Shown: piece after piece, positions 7,334 through 16,614 of the stretch
How positions within the stretch are numbered: the first letter of the stretch is position 1
Layout: the number at the start of each line of letters is the position of its first letter
Origin: Paenibacillus dendritiformis
GTDB taxonomy: Bacteria; Bacillota; Bacilli; Paenibacillales; Paenibacillaceae
Length of the DNA stretch: 33,031 nt
Reading direction: 5' to 3'
Assembly: GCF_015845845.1 (NCBI RefSeq)
Contig: NZ_LDIG01000260.1
Span: 1 to 33,031 of the forward strand
The notes under the pieces: model-generated
Told to the model about the DNA's origin: nothing
The model's input: only the letters and a program-made list of their open reading frames with translations
Database searches by the model: none
Program-made: the position numbers and the translations under genes

Positions 7334-9073
7334 ATGATGCTATCGGTTTTATTCAAGCTCGGCTGGTTCTTCAAAGAACATAAGACGAGGTACATTGTAG
7401 GTGTCGTGATGCTGATCGTAGTCGGCATCATCGAGCTCGTCCCCCCTCGCATCCTGGGGATCGCCATCGATGACATCGTACGCGCGGACATTACATGGGG
7501 CAAATTGACATCCTATCTTCTCCTCATTTTGGGTACGATGGTTGTCATTTACGCTATCACGTATGTGTGGATGTATCAGATTTTCGGCGGAGCGAATCTG
7601 GTAGAGCGCAAGCTTCGCTCCAAGCTGATGCGTCATTTTCTCAAAATGACGCCGCCGTTCTTCGAGAAAAACCGCACCGGGGACCTGATGGCCCGGGCGA
7701 CCAATGATCTTCGTTCGGTAGCCCAGACGGCCGGATTCGGCATGCTCACCTTGACGGACTCGACGGCGTTCCTCCTCATCGTGCTGTTCGCGATGTTCAT
7801 GATTTCATGGAAGCTGACGCTGGCCGCCTTGCTGCCGCTCCCGTTCATCGCCATCGCCATGAATGTGTTCGGCAAGAAGATTCATGAACGCTACATGATC
7901 GCCCAAGATGCGTTCGGAGATATGAACGATCAAGTGTTGGAGTCGGTCGGGGGCGTGCGGGTCATCCGCGCCTATGTGCAGGAGACTTCGGATGAAGCGC
8001 GCTTCCGCGGCATTACCCAGGACGTGTACAACAAGAACCTTGCCGTCGCCCGGGTGGACGCCCTGTTCGATCCGACGATTCGGCTGTTCATCGGTCTTAG
8101 CTACGTGATCGGGCTCGGCTACGGCGCCTATCTCATTATTCATAACGAGCTGTCCCTCGGGGAACTGCTCGCGTTCAATATGTACCTTGGAATGATGATC
8201 TGGCCGATGTTCGCCATCGGCAATCTGATTAACGTGATGCAGCGCGGCAACGCCTCGCTCGATCGGGTCAACGAAGTGCTGAACTATACGCCGGATGTCC
8301 AGGATGGCGAGCATACGAGGGATGTCGCCGTTCCGGAGACGCTGACATGGAAGAACTACAAATTCCGTTACCCGACTTCGACGACAGACAACCTGAATCT
8401 CGGCGCCCTGACGCTTCACAAAGGGCAGACGCTCGGCATCGTCGGCCGGACCGGGAGCGGCAAGTCGACCTTCGTCAAGCAGCTGCTGCGGGAATACCCG
8501 GTCGGGGAAGGCGACTTCCGCATTAATGGCATCCCGGCGGAGCAGATTCCGATCGATCGGCTGCACAGTTGGATCGGATATGTGCCGCAGGAACAGATCT
8601 TGTTCTCCAAGACCGTCAAGCAAAATATTTTATTCGGCCGTTCCGGAGCGGGTGACGACGACGTCATGAATGCGATCGAGACCGCCTCCTTCACCCATGA
8701 TGTGCCTACGCTCGTGCACGGGGTGGAGACATTGGTCGGCGAGCGCGGCGTCGCTCTGTCCGGAGGCCAGAAGCAGAGGGTCTCCCTGGCGCGGGCCTTC
8801 ATCAAGGATCCGGAAATATTGATTCTCGACGATGCGCTCTCTGCCGTCGATGCGCGCACCGAAGCGAATATTATCAGCAACATTCGCGAGCAGCGCGCGG
8901 GCAAGACGACCCTGATTACGACGCACCGGTTATCGGCCGTTGAACACGCCGATTGGATCATCGTGCTGGATGACGGCAAGATTGTCGAAGAAGGCACGCA
9001 TGACGACTTGCTGAAGCAGGACGGCTGGTATAAGGAGCAGTACGAGCGCCAGCAGCTGGAATCCGGGCTGTAG
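7334..9073 (+). CDS. bmrC: Heterodimeric multidrug ABC exporter subunit BmrC
   Basis: This 579-residue half-transporter has an N-terminal six-helix membrane domain and a C-terminal ATPase domain: Walker A 'GRTGSGKST' (about residue 370), signature 'LSGGQKQRVSLARAF' (about 474), and Walker B 'ILILDDALSAVD' in which the catalytic Glu is replaced by Asp (about 498). That degenerate site and the length match Bacillus BmrC/YheI (585), which pairs with BmrD to expel drugs. The ATG at 7334 follows AAGGAAGTG. The reading frame is open back to 7193, but that stretch runs through the leader terminator and is not coding. It is co-transcribed with bmrD, 54 nt downstream. Confidence 0.9.
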   Translation: MMLSVLFKLGWFFKEHKTRYIVGVVMLIVVGIIELVPPRILGIAIDDIVRADITWGKLTSYLLLILGTMVVIYAITYVWMYQIFGGANLVERKLRSKLMRHFLKMTPPFFEKNRTGDLMARATNDLRSVAQTAGFGMLTLTDSTAFLLIVLFAMFMISWKLTLAALLPLPFIAIAMNVFGKKIHERYMIAQDAFGDMNDQVLESVGGVRVIRAYVQETSDEARFRGITQDVYNKNLAVARVDALFDPTIRLFIGLSYVIGLGYGAYLIIHNELSLGELLAFNMYLGMMIWPMFAIGNLINVMQRGNASLDRVNEVLNYTPDVQDGEHTRDVAVPETLTWKNYKFRYPTSTTDNLNLGALTLHKGQTLGIVGRTGSGKSTFVKQLLREYPVGEGDFRINGIPAEQIPIDRLHSWIGYVPQEQILFSKTVKQNILFGRSGAGDDDVMNAIETASFTHDVPTLVHGVETLVGERGVALSGGQKQRVSLARAFIKDPEILILDDALSAVDARTEANIISNIREQRAGKTTLITTHRLSAVEHADWIIVLDDGKIVEEGTHDDLLKQDGWYKEQYERQQLESGL

Positions 9074-9127
9074 GACTTGCCCGGCCTCCCTGCGCACTGG
9101 CATTACGATTACGGGAGGATTTCATAT

Positions 9128-11242
9128 ATGGAAGCAGAACAACAGACGGCGAATCCGAGACATGTCGGCAGGCGCCTGTGGCAATACGCCCTTCAGTTCA
9201 AAACGAGCTTCATCATCGGACTGCTCATGCTTACGGTGGCCGTCGCCGCCGAGCTGTCCGGGCCGTTCATTGCCAAAAATATAATCGATAAGCATATCCT
9301 CGGCATCGAGAAGCCGTACTACGAGACATCCGCTGAAGCGAACGGCGCCATTCTGTATGAAGGGCGCTACTTCAAGCGGGAGGATCGCTTCACGGAGGGG
9401 GAAGCGAAGGGCGACCAGGTCCGCATTCTTCAGATAGGGACACAGTTCGTGTTCGTGGATGGACCGATCCCTTCCGAGACGGGAGAACGCCAATTCGATG
9501 GCGGCATGCTGACGATTCGGAACGGAGCGGATAACTGGTCCGTTTCGGCTTCCCCAATGAGCCTGAACCAGCTGCTCACGTGCTATAATCCGGAGATCGT
9601 CAGCATTATTCAAAATATGGCGCTCTATATCGGATTGCTGCTGGTCAGCGTCGTCGCGAGCTACGGCCAGATTATGGGGCTGCAGACAGCGGCGAACCGG
9701 GTCATCCGGAAGCTGCGCGGGGATGTGTATGCCCATGTGCAGCGTCTGCCGATTCCGTACTTCGATAATTTGCCTGCCGGCAAAGTCGTGTCCCGGGTCA
9801 CCAATGATACCGAAGCGGTCAAAGACTTGTTCTTGTCCGTTCTCGAAAGCTTCACGTCCGGGATCATTACGATTACCGGAATTTATGTGGCCTTATTCAT
9901 TTTGGACGTGAAGCTTGCACTTATCTGTATGTTTATTTTGCCGCTCATCTATCTGTGGATTGTGCTGTACCGCAAATTTGCGACGAAATACAACAAAATC
10001 ATACGTTCGCGCCTGAGCTCTATCAATGCCATGATCAACGAATCCATCCAAGGGATTCCGGTCATTCGTTCCTTCCGCCGCCAGAAGGATACGATGAATG
10101 AATTCGAGGAGCTGAACGAGGAGTACTTATCCTACCAAAACAAAATGCTCAATTTGAACGCGTTCACGTCCCATAACCTGGTGAACGTGCTGCGGAATAT
10201 CGCTTTCGCGGTCGTGCTCTGGTTTTTTGGCGGAGCGTCGCTGAGCGGCAGCGGAGTCATTACGCTTGGCGTGCTGTACGCATTTGCCGACCTGCTGAAC
10301 CGCCTCTTCCAGCCGATTACGGGCATGGTGAATCAATTGGCGAATCTCGACTCCTCCATCGTATCCGCAGGACGCGTATTCCAGTTGATGGACGAACCGG
10401 GCGAGCCGCTGGACGAAGGCTCGATGCCCCGGTACAAGGGACATGTCGAGTTCGATCGGGTCTCCTTCGCCTACAAGGAAGATTACGTGCTGCGCGACAT
10501 CTCGTTCGAGGCAAAGCCGGGCCAGACCGTTGCTCTCGTGGGCCATACCGGTTCCGGGAAGAGCTCGATTATGAACCTGCTGTTCCGGTTCTATGACCCG
10601 CAGCAGGGCGAGATTCGAATCGACGGCACGCCGATGACCTCGGTGCCGAAGCAATGGATTCGGGAGCATATGGGCATCGTGCTGCAGGATCCTTACCTGT
10701 TCACCGGAACGATTGCAAGCAACGTCAGCCTGAATGATCCGCGCATCACGCGGGAGAAGGTGGAGCAAGCGCTGAATGCGGTCGGCGCCGATCGGGTGCT
10801 CAAGCATTTGCCGTTAGGAATCGACGAGCCGGTGATTGAAAAAGGAAGCACCTTGTCTGCCGGGCAGAGACAGTTGATTTCTTTTGCGCGGGCTCTCGCC
10901 TTCGAGCCGGCGATACTGATTCTGGATGAAGCGACGGCAAATATCGATACGGAGACCGAAACCCTCATTCAAGAAGCGTTGGAGGTACTGAAGCGGGGAC
11001 GGACGACCTTTATTATCGCGCACCGGCTGTCGACGATTCGAAGCGCCGATTTGATTCTCGTGCTGCATCGCGGCGAGATCGTCGAGCAAGGAACGCATGA
11101 CGAATTGATGCAACTGAAGGGCCGTTACTTCAAGATGTACCAGCTGCAGCAAGGCTCCGGCGCGCCGGGCAACGCTCCATCCGAAGCACAGGCCGCGGCG
11201 CCGCAGAGCCAGACCGCCGCGGCCATCCCATCGATGCCATAA
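9128..11242 (+). CDS. bmrD: Heterodimeric multidrug ABC exporter subunit BmrD
   Basis: This 704-residue half-transporter is the partner of BmrC. A hydrophilic insertion of about 100 residues (about 58-155) between the first two membrane helices corresponds to the extracellular domain of Bacillus BmrD (673 residues). The ATPase domain has Walker A 'GHTGSGKSS' (about 470), a non-canonical signature 'LSAGQRQL' (about 576) and Walker B 'ILILDEATANID' with the catalytic Glu intact. In the heterodimer this gives one consensus and one degenerate ATP site, complementary to BmrC. The ATG at 9128 follows GGGAGG by 9 nt; the frame is open to 9077 without a site. The last 25 residues are Ala/Pro/Gln-rich. 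Confidence 0.9.
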   Translation: MEAEQQTANPRHVGRRLWQYALQFKTSFIIGLLMLTVAVAAELSGPFIAKNIIDKHILGIEKPYYETSAEANGAILYEGRYFKREDRFTEGEAKGDQVRILQIGTQFVFVDGPIPSETGERQFDGGMLTIRNGADNWSVSASPMSLNQLLTCYNPEIVSIIQNMALYIGLLLVSVVASYGQIMGLQTAANRVIRKLRGDVYAHVQRLPIPYFDNLPAGKVVSRVTNDTEAVKDLFLSVLESFTSGIITITGIYVALFILDVKLALICMFILPLIYLWIVLYRKFATKYNKIIRSRLSSINAMINESIQGIPVIRSFRRQKDTMNEFEELNEEYLSYQNKMLNLNAFTSHNLVNVLRNIAFAVVLWFFGGASLSGSGVITLGVLYAFADLLNRLFQPITGMVNQLANLDSSIVSAGRVFQLMDEPGEPLDEGSMPRYKGHVEFDRVSFAYKEDYVLRDISFEAKPGQTVALVGHTGSGKSSIMNLLFRFYDPQQGEIRIDGTPMTSVPKQWIREHMGIVLQDPYLFTGTIASNVSLNDPRITREKVEQALNAVGADRVLKHLPLGIDEPVIEKGSTLSAGQRQLISFARALAFEPAILILDEATANIDTETETLIQEALEVLKRGRTTFIIAHRLSTIRSADLILVLHRGEIVEQGTHDELMQLKGRYFKMYQLQQGSGAPGNAPSEAQAAAPQSQTAAAIPSMP

Positions 11243-11256
11243 TTGGATTCAACAGC

Positions 11257-11291
11257 AAGCGCCGCTGTCCCTGTCACGGGAAGCGGCGCTT
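11257..11291 (+). terminator. Terminator after bmrD
   Basis: A 10-bp perfect stem AAGCGCCGCT / AGCGGCGCTT encloses a second TCCC/GGGA stem. The T-tail (TTCTTTG) is modest. It starts 14 nt after the bmrD stop. Confidence 0.75.
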
Positions 11292-11333
11292 CTTTGTGCG
11301 TATTTTTAACGAAGAGGGCATGCTGCCAAGACG

Positions 11334-11420
11334 TTATTTCTTTTTGCCTTTTGCGTTGTTGGCATCGGACGTGCGGGTCGTCGTATTTTGTCTGGAATGT
11401 CCCTGCTGCTTATGTGCCAT
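11334..11420 (-). CDS. Very small hydrophilic protein (28 residues), unknown
   Basis: The ORF reads M-A-H-K-Q-Q-G-H-S-R-Q-N-T-T-T-R and ends in KGKKK. It is Lys/Gln/Asn/Thr-rich, with no membrane segment and no cysteine. A purine-rich GGAAGTG lies about 6 nt before the ATG, and part of a longer GGAAGGAAG run precedes it. The composition recalls minor small acid-soluble spore proteins, but I do not recognise it as one. It is on the same strand as, and downstream of, another tiny ORF and a chemotaxis receptor. Confidence 0.45.
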   Translation of the reverse strand: MAHKQQGHSRQNTTTRTSDANNAKGKKK

Positions 11421-11478
11421 AATGAACACTTCCTTCCTGTGCAAAAATGGGAGTGGAGATAAGTCCGGTAGGCTGAGG

Positions 11479-11616
11479 TTAGCCGTTCTGTTTCGGAATT
11501 CGGTTCAGATTCGGCGCGCGGTCGGCCTCTTTCTCGGGCCGCAGCGGCGTAATCTTCTCCATGATACGGGAACGGTTCTGCTGTTGGTGAATACGCTCTG
11601 CTTTATTATGCGGCAT
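11479..11616 (-). CDS. Small hydrophilic protein (45 residues), unknown
   Basis: The protein begins M-P-H-N-K-A-E-R-I-H-Q-Q-Q-N and ends 'NLNRIPKQNG'. It is highly charged and Asn/Gln-rich, with no hydrophobic segment. A near-perfect GGGAGGTGA site 5 nt before the ATG at 11616 makes translation likely and rules out the upstream in-frame start at 11664. A TATAAT box lies on the minus strand at 11668-11663, so it may have its own promoter. It is a candidate minor spore protein by composition only. Confidence 0.55.
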   Translation of the reverse strand: MPHNKAERIHQQQNRSRIMEKITPLRPEKEADRAPNLNRIPKQNG

Positions 11617-11683
11617 GCCGCTCACCTCCCGATCGTTAGCTTGCCCCGACGCCTTTCCTTCCATTATACCCGGCAGAAGGTAA

Positions 11684-13453
11684 TTACTGTTCCTTCCCTC
11701 TGAGCTTGAATTGCTCCAGCATCGACTGCAAATCGCGGCTTAATGCCAGCAGACTGTCGACGGAAGCCGAAATCTCTTCGGTCAACGCGGACTGCTGTTC
11801 CGTCGTGGCCGCGACGCGGGCCGTATGATCATTGGACTGCTCCGCAATCTCGTTCAATTGGCGAATCAGCTCGAATACTTCTTCGCAAGAGGCCGACATC
11901 TGCTGGGCGATGCTGCGGTATTCCTCCATGCGGGAGCTGGCCTGTCCGATCGCGTCAGCGATCACCGTGAACGTCTCGTCCGCTATTTTTACGGTCGCCA
12001 GCCCTTTCTGAACGGCCTCCTGCTGATGCGAGGTTGCCCGTTCGGTTAGTTCGCGCTTCGTATGAATGACGTCAATAAGCTGCATAATAGACTGTAACGA
12101 TTGTCTCGAATGCTCGGCCAATTTGCGAATTTCCGTCGCGACGACCTGGAAGCCGCGTCCATGCTCTCCCGCGCGGGACGCTTCGATCGAGGCGTTCAGC
12201 GCCAGCAATTCCGTCTGCTTCACCGTATTCTGGATGAACACGACCGCGCCGGAAATCTGCTGCACCGCCTCCGTCCAATCCGCGATGGCCTGATTGGTGT
12301 CGGCGGAAGCCGCGTCGATGCGCTCCATCTGCACGACCGTCTCATCGACAATGGCACGGCCTTCGCCCGCTTGGGCGGCCGCTTCCCGCATCCATTCGGC
12401 GACCTGATCCGAGGTGCTGGCGATTTGCTGGGCGCCGGCCGTAATCTCGCTCATGGCCGACTTCGTCTGCTCGGCGCTTTGCTGCTGCTCCAGCGCTCCG
12501 TTCGCCACCTCGGACATCGCGCTCGCCACTTCCTGCGCGGCAATCGCCGTCTCCTCGGCCCCGCGCTGCAGCTCAAGCGACGACGCAGAGACGTCCTTCG
12601 CTGCCCGCTGCACTTCCGCCAGCAGCCCGCTCAGCCGCTCCGTCATCCGGTTGAACACGTCGGCCAGCCGCCCGATCTCATCCTGCCGCTTCGAAGCGAG
12701 CTTCACGGTCAGGTCTCCGTTCGCCGCTTGTTCCGCCAGCTTATGTATATCGTTCAAAGGCTTCAGGCGGCGCTGCACATACACGCCCACCAAAATGACA
12801 CCGATTAATCCGATGACCGCCCCGATGAGAATCGCTTCGGTCAAGAAGGTCGTCAACATTCCTTTCACGACGGAATAATCATAATCGGTAACCAGGTAGG
12901 CCATGCTGTGCCCGAGATCGTCTCTAATCTCCGTTAACCCGCTAATATACACCGCATCGCCGATTTCGAATTCATCGGTCATCATCGTATTGTCTGCTTT
13001 CGTCAGCTTAACGAAAGCGTCCTGCACGGCCGAAGGCATGTCATAGGCCGTATTCGGCTTAAAGCCCAGCGACTCCAGGCTGTCGTTCGCCTGAAGAATG
13101 CGGAAGGCCGTCGCCCCGTCCTTCGCTTCGTTCTCCTTCACGATAAGAAAAGCATTCACCACGTCGTCGCCCACGATCTTATTCATGCGGCCGCGCAGCA
13201 TGCGGAAAAGCGAGTCCGTCATTTCCTCGTCTATTGGTTTGTTTTGGACCATGCTCGCTGCCTGCTTGATCGCGCCCATCATGTCATCGAGCTTCATTTC
13301 CGCAATGAGCTCCTGCCGTTCATGCAGGAAGTTCATATAGAGCGATTTCTCGCTGTCATACTCCCGGAAAATGAAAAAGCCGCTGATTGTCATAATTAAT
13401 ACGAACAATGCAGCGATCATTCTCGGAATCATACTGCGATTGAACCAATTCAT
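11684..13453 (-). CDS. Methyl-accepting chemotaxis protein
   Basis: This 589-residue transmembrane receptor sends signals to the CheA kinase. It has a first membrane helix at about 10-30, an extracellular sensory region of about 175 residues, a second helix at about 206-226, a HAMP domain ('[25 protein letters not shown]..', about 228-282) and a long cytoplasmic coiled coil. The conserved hairpin tip is visible as '[20 protein letters not shown]' followed by '[16 protein letters not shown]'. The ligand is unknown. It lies 102 bp downstream of the TrpZ-like ATPase gene on the same strand, with a possible TACAAT -10 in the gap. A GAGGGGG site precedes the ATG. Confidence 0.93.
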   Translation of the reverse strand: MNWFNRSMIPRMIAALFVLIMTISGFFIFREYDSEKSLYMNFLHERQELIAEMKLDDMMGAIKQAASMVQNKPIDEEMTDSLFRMLRGRMNKIVGDDVVNAFLIVKENEAKDGATAFRILQANDSLESLGFKPNTAYDMPSAVQDAFVKLTKADNTMMTDEFEIGDAVYISGLTEIRDDLGHSMAYLVTDYDYSVVKGMLTTFLTEAILIGAVIGLIGVILVGVYVQRRLKPLNDIHKLAEQAANGDLTVKLASKRQDEIGRLADVFNRMTERLSGLLAEVQRAAKDVSASSLELQRGAEETAIAAQEVASAMSEVANGALEQQQSAEQTKSAMSEITAGAQQIASTSDQVAEWMREAAAQAGEGRAIVDETVVQMERIDAASADTNQAIADWTEAVQQISGAVVFIQNTVKQTELLALNASIEASRAGEHGRGFQVVATEIRKLAEHSRQSLQSIMQLIDVIHTKRELTERATSHQQEAVQKGLATVKIADETFTVIADAIGQASSRMEEYRSIAQQMSASCEEVFELIRQLNEIAEQSNDHTARVAATTEQQSALTEEISASVDSLLALSRDLQSMLEQFKLRGKEQ

Positions 13454-13555
13454 GAGCGTCCCCCTCTTTTCGACAATTTGTTCCTGTTGTCGTTTCTAAG
13501 TAACCCTCATGGATTGTATCATATTTTTGGCATTTCGTGATGAAATAACCGGAAA

Positions 13556-14353
13556 TTATCCTCCCAAAACCACGCGATCATCGACAAATTTCTCGCCGCG
13601 GATCCGTTCGAACTCCCGCAGCAGCTTGTCAACCGTGAGCGACTGCTTGGACGAAGCCGGCACATCCAGCACGATGCGGCCTTTGTCCATCATGATGAGC
13701 CGGTTGCCCAGCCGGATCGCCTGCTCCATATTGTGAGTCACCATCAAGGTCATGAGCGAATTCTCCCGTACGATCTCGTCCGTTAAGCGGGTTATCCATT
13801 CCGCCCGGGACGGATCGAGCGCGGCCGTATGCTCATCCAGCAGCAGGATGATCGGCTTCGTGAAGGTCGCCATCAACAGGCTCAACGCTTGGCGTTCGCC
13901 CCCCGAGAGCAACCCGACCTTTGCGTTCAACCGGTTCTCCAGTCCGATGCCCAGCCGGGACAGCTCTTCTGCGAACCATGCCTTGCGCTTCCGGTTCACA
14001 CCGGGCCTCAGCCCGCGGCCCCCTGTCCGCTTCGCCGCAATGGCCAGATTCTCCTCGATGGTCATATCCGGAGCCGTGCCGGCCATCGGATCCTGAAAGA
14101 CGCGGCCAATCCAGCGGCTGCGGCTATGCTCGGGCATCAGCGTGACATCATGCTCATCGATGCATACCGTTCCGGCATCCGGAATCAGCACGCCCGAGAT
14201 GATATTCATCAGCGTCGATTTGCCCGCCCCGTTGCTTCCGATGACGGTCACGAAGTCTCCGGGATTCAGATGCAGCCGGATATCGGCGAGCGCCGATTTC
14301 TCGTCAGGCGTATTCAGATTGAAATATTTACTGACGTGATTAACTTGCAGCAT
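13556..14353 (-). CDS. TrpZ-like ABC transporter ATP-binding protein
   Basis: This 265-residue ATPase has Walker A 'GSNGAGKST', Q-loop 'RVFQDPMAGTAPDMTIEENL', signature 'LSGGERQALSLLMA', Walker B 'IILLLDEHTAALDP' and 'VTHN' for the switch His. The 'DPMAGTAPDMTIEEN' stretch and the DEHTAALDP form are typical of the ATPases that partner DUF534-type binding proteins (TrpXYZ in streptococci). It starts inside the permease gene (14-bp overlap) with GGGAGGA upstream, so it is translationally coupled. The substrate is unproven; an aromatic amino acid is possible. Confidence 0.85.
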   Translation of the reverse strand: MLQVNHVSKYFNLNTPDEKSALADIRLHLNPGDFVTVIGSNGAGKSTLMNIISGVLIPDAGTVCIDEHDVTLMPEHSRSRWIGRVFQDPMAGTAPDMTIEENLAIAAKRTGGRGLRPGVNRKRKAWFAEELSRLGIGLENRLNAKVGLLSGGERQALSLLMATFTKPIILLLDEHTAALDPSRAEWITRLTDEIVRENSLMTLMVTHNMEQAIRLGNRLIMMDKGRIVLDVPASSKQSLTVDKLLREFERIRGEKFVDDRVVLGG

Positions 14354-15263
14354 CGCGCTGTCCTCCCTTCGCCAATTGCATCGCCCGCTGGCGGCTCATT
14401 TTGCGCTGATTCGCGGAGCGCCGGATCTTCGGCACGGTAAGCGCAACAATGACGATTAGGGCGGTAAACAGCTTCAAATCCGTCGCATTCATTTGCAATT
14501 GCAGCGCAACCGCTACGATCACCCGGTACAGCGCGGCGCCCAGCAGCACCGCGAACGTCGTCCGGGCGATCGTGCGATGGCCGAAAATCGCCTCCCCGAT
14601 AATAACCGACGCCAATCCGACGACAATCATCCCAACGCCCGATTGAATGTCGGCAAAGCCCTGATACTGGGCGACCAGCGCGCCGGATAACGCGACGAGC
14701 GCATTCGAGAGGCTGACGCCGACGATAATCGTTGTATCCGTGTGCACGCCGAAGCTGCGAATCATGCGCGGATTGTTGCCCGTAGCGCGCAGCGACAGGC
14801 CAACCTCCGTCCGCAGGAACCAGTCCAAGGCCAGCTTCACCAGCACCGCGAACAGCCCCATGACGATAAGGAACAGGAAGCCTCCCGTAATCGGCGTAAG
14901 CAGCGTGTCGCTGTTCATCAAGCCGATATTCGCCTTGCCCATAATCCGCAAATTAATGGAATGCAGCGCGATCATCATCAGAATGCCCGATAACAGCGGA
15001 TTGATCTTCCCCTTCGTATGAATGATGCCGGTCATCATGCCGGCGAACCCGCCGCCAATGAAGGCGAGCGCGGTGCCTATCCAAGGCGAGATACCCGATG
15101 TAATGCACAGGGCCGCTATCGCAGCCCCTGTCGTGAAGCTTCCGTCTACCGTTAAGTCAGGGAAATCCAAAATGCGAAACGTCAAGTAGACGCCGAGCGC
15201 CATCAATGCGTACAGCACGCCGATTTCCACCGATTTTTGCATCGCTAGCATAAATCCGCTCAC
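14340..15263 (-). CDS. TrpY-like ABC transporter permease
   Basis: This 307-residue protein has about eight to nine hydrophobic segments and the branched-chain-permease-like signature 'FPDLTVDGSFTTGAA' near the N-terminus, typical of permeases paired with PF04392 binding proteins. It starts with GTG at 15263 behind AAGGAGGGG. It is the middle gene of a three-gene importer operon, 37 nt after the binding protein gene. Confidence 0.87.
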   Translation of the reverse strand: MSGFMLAMQKSVEIGVLYALMALGVYLTFRILDFPDLTVDGSFTTGAAIAALCITSGISPWIGTALAFIGGGFAGMMTGIIHTKGKINPLLSGILMMIALHSINLRIMGKANIGLMNSDTLLTPITGGFLFLIVMGLFAVLVKLALDWFLRTEVGLSLRATGNNPRMIRSFGVHTDTTIIVGVSLSNALVALSGALVAQYQGFADIQSGVGMIVVGLASVIIGEAIFGHRTIARTTFAVLLGAALYRVIVAVALQLQMNATDLKLFTALIVIVALTVPKIRRSANQRKMSRQRAMQLAKGGQRDAAS

Positions 15264-15300
15264 CGTGACCCCTCCTTTTTATTTTGGTTCATTCGCTCCG

Positions 15301-16335
15301 CTATTCGAAGAGGTTTTCCGGCTTCACTTGCTTCTTCAACTCATCGCTTACGGCGAAACCTTGCGCCTCCGCCGCCTTCACATTCAGCGCCAGATCAAGA
15401 GATTCTGGAATTTGTACCGGCGTATCTTCCGGCTTCTTGCCGTTCTTCAGCATGTCGACAGCCATTTTGCCGGTTGTATAGCCGAGATCGTAATATTCGA
15501 ACCCGAAGGAAGCGACGCCGCCGTTCTTGACCGAATCCTTCTCCGCGACGAACAGAGGAATTTTGTTCTCATTCGCCACCCCGACGACGGCGCCGAGCCC
15601 GCTTACGACCGTGTTATCGGACGGAACGTATATGGCCTGTACCTTGCCGATAAGCGATTCCGCCGCCTGCTTCACTTCCGAGCTGTTCGTCACCGGCGCC
15701 TTGACGACCTTCAAGCCGAGAGCGGTCAACGCCTCTTCCGCCTTCTGCACGTTCACGACCGTATTCTGCTCGCCTTCATTTGCCAAAATGCCGACCGCCG
15801 TGACGCCATTCACCTGCTCCTTAATAAATTCCATCAAGCGCGAGACGGCTTCGGGATGCAGATCCGTCGTCCCGGTCACATTTGCGCCCGGCTTCTCCAT
15901 GCTCTGCACCAGACCGGCTCCGACCGGATCGGTCACCGCGGTGAACAGGACGGGCACGTCCTTCACTTCCTTCGCCGCAGCCTGGGAGACGGACGTCCCG
16001 ATGCCCAGCACGAGATCAACCCCGCCCGTAGCGAACTTCTGCGCAATCGTCGCCGCGTTCGTATTATCGCCCTGGGCATTCTGATAATCGATGACCAGGT
16101 TGTCCCCTTCCGTATAGCCATTGTCCTTCAACGCCTTCACGAAGCCTTTGTACGCTTCATCGAGCGAAGCGTGGTTCACGACCTGAGTCACCCCGATTTT
16201 AACCTTTTCCCCCCCGTTGCCCGTGTCTCCTTGCTCCGCTGTTCCTTCTCCCGGCGTCTGGCTTCCGCATGCGTTCAACATCAGCAGCGCCATGACCATC
16301 GCGCATGCCAGCATGACATGACGTTTCGCTCTCAT
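15301..16335 (-). CDS. TrpX-like substrate-binding lipoprotein (PF04392 type)
   Basis: This 344-residue secreted lipoprotein has the lipobox LNAC, a Gly/Glu/Thr-rich linker, then a two-lobed periplasmic-binding fold with the family's 'VLGIGTSVSQAA', 'PVLFTAVTDPVGAGLV' and 'GANVTGTTD' segments. TrpX-type proteins bind tryptophan or tyrosine in some streptococci, but the family is broader and the ligand here is unknown. GGAGAGGGG precedes the ATG. I found no T-box or other riboswitch in the roughly 240 bp upstream that could reveal the substrate. Confidence 0.87.
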   Translation of the reverse strand: MRAKRHVMLACAMVMALLMLNACGSQTPGEGTAEQGDTGNGGEKVKIGVTQVVNHASLDEAYKGFVKALKDNGYTEGDNLVIDYQNAQGDNTNAATIAQKFATGGVDLVLGIGTSVSQAAAKEVKDVPVLFTAVTDPVGAGLVQSMEKPGANVTGTTDLHPEAVSRLMEFIKEQVNGVTAVGILANEGEQNTVVNVQKAEEALTALGLKVVKAPVTNSSEVKQAAESLIGKVQAIYVPSDNTVVSGLGAVVGVANENKIPLFVAEKDSVKNGGVASFGFEYYDLGYTTGKMAVDMLKNGKKPEDTPVQIPESLDLALNVKAAEAQGFAVSDELKKQVKPENLFE

Positions 16336-16574
16336 CTGTTCGATCCCCTCTCCATTTTTCTTCGCATTTCTTCAAAAACAATTTTCTTTTAAAAAAATTT
16401 ACTCATGGAATGCGTTTATGCGCTTGTCTAGTATTTCATTACCGTATAAACCGTTTACTGCATAAAAGCGAGAAAACAGCAAAGTGCCTTAGGCATATTT
16501 TAACTGGTTATTCGCCGACGTCAATACTTTTCGCAATAAAAACGCCGATTGGAAACCTTTTCATCGATTAGAAC

Positions 16575-16614
16575 CAAAAAAGCCACCTTCCCCCAAAGTG
16601 AAGAGAAGATGGCT
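16575..16614 (-). terminator. Terminator after the malic enzyme gene
   Basis: On the minus strand a 10-bp stem (AGCCATCTTC / GAAGGTGGCT, one G-U pair) is followed by TTTTTT. It lies about 80 nt after the malic enzyme stop. The rest of 16336-16574 is AT-rich upstream DNA of the importer operon with no clear promoter hexamers. Confidence 0.88.

Noticed and set aside
11296-11703. 135-residue plus-strand ORF after bmrD
   Set aside because: It starts beside the bmrD terminator without a ribosome binding site and is antisense to two minus-strand ORFs that have good sites.
15265-16392. Long plus-strand ORF opposite the TrpX-like gene, and similar long antisense ORFs in the GC-rich part (12101-12808, 17086-18117, 18518-19729, 21279-22529, 24976-26397)
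   Set aside because: They are shadows of real genes: high GC makes stop codons rare in the opposite frames, and their sequences are Arg/His-rich and family-less.
16336-16574. T-box or other riboswitch upstream of the TrpX-like gene
   Set aside because: No T-box motif or strong leader terminator is present on the minus strand; the nearby hairpin belongs to the malic enzyme gene.
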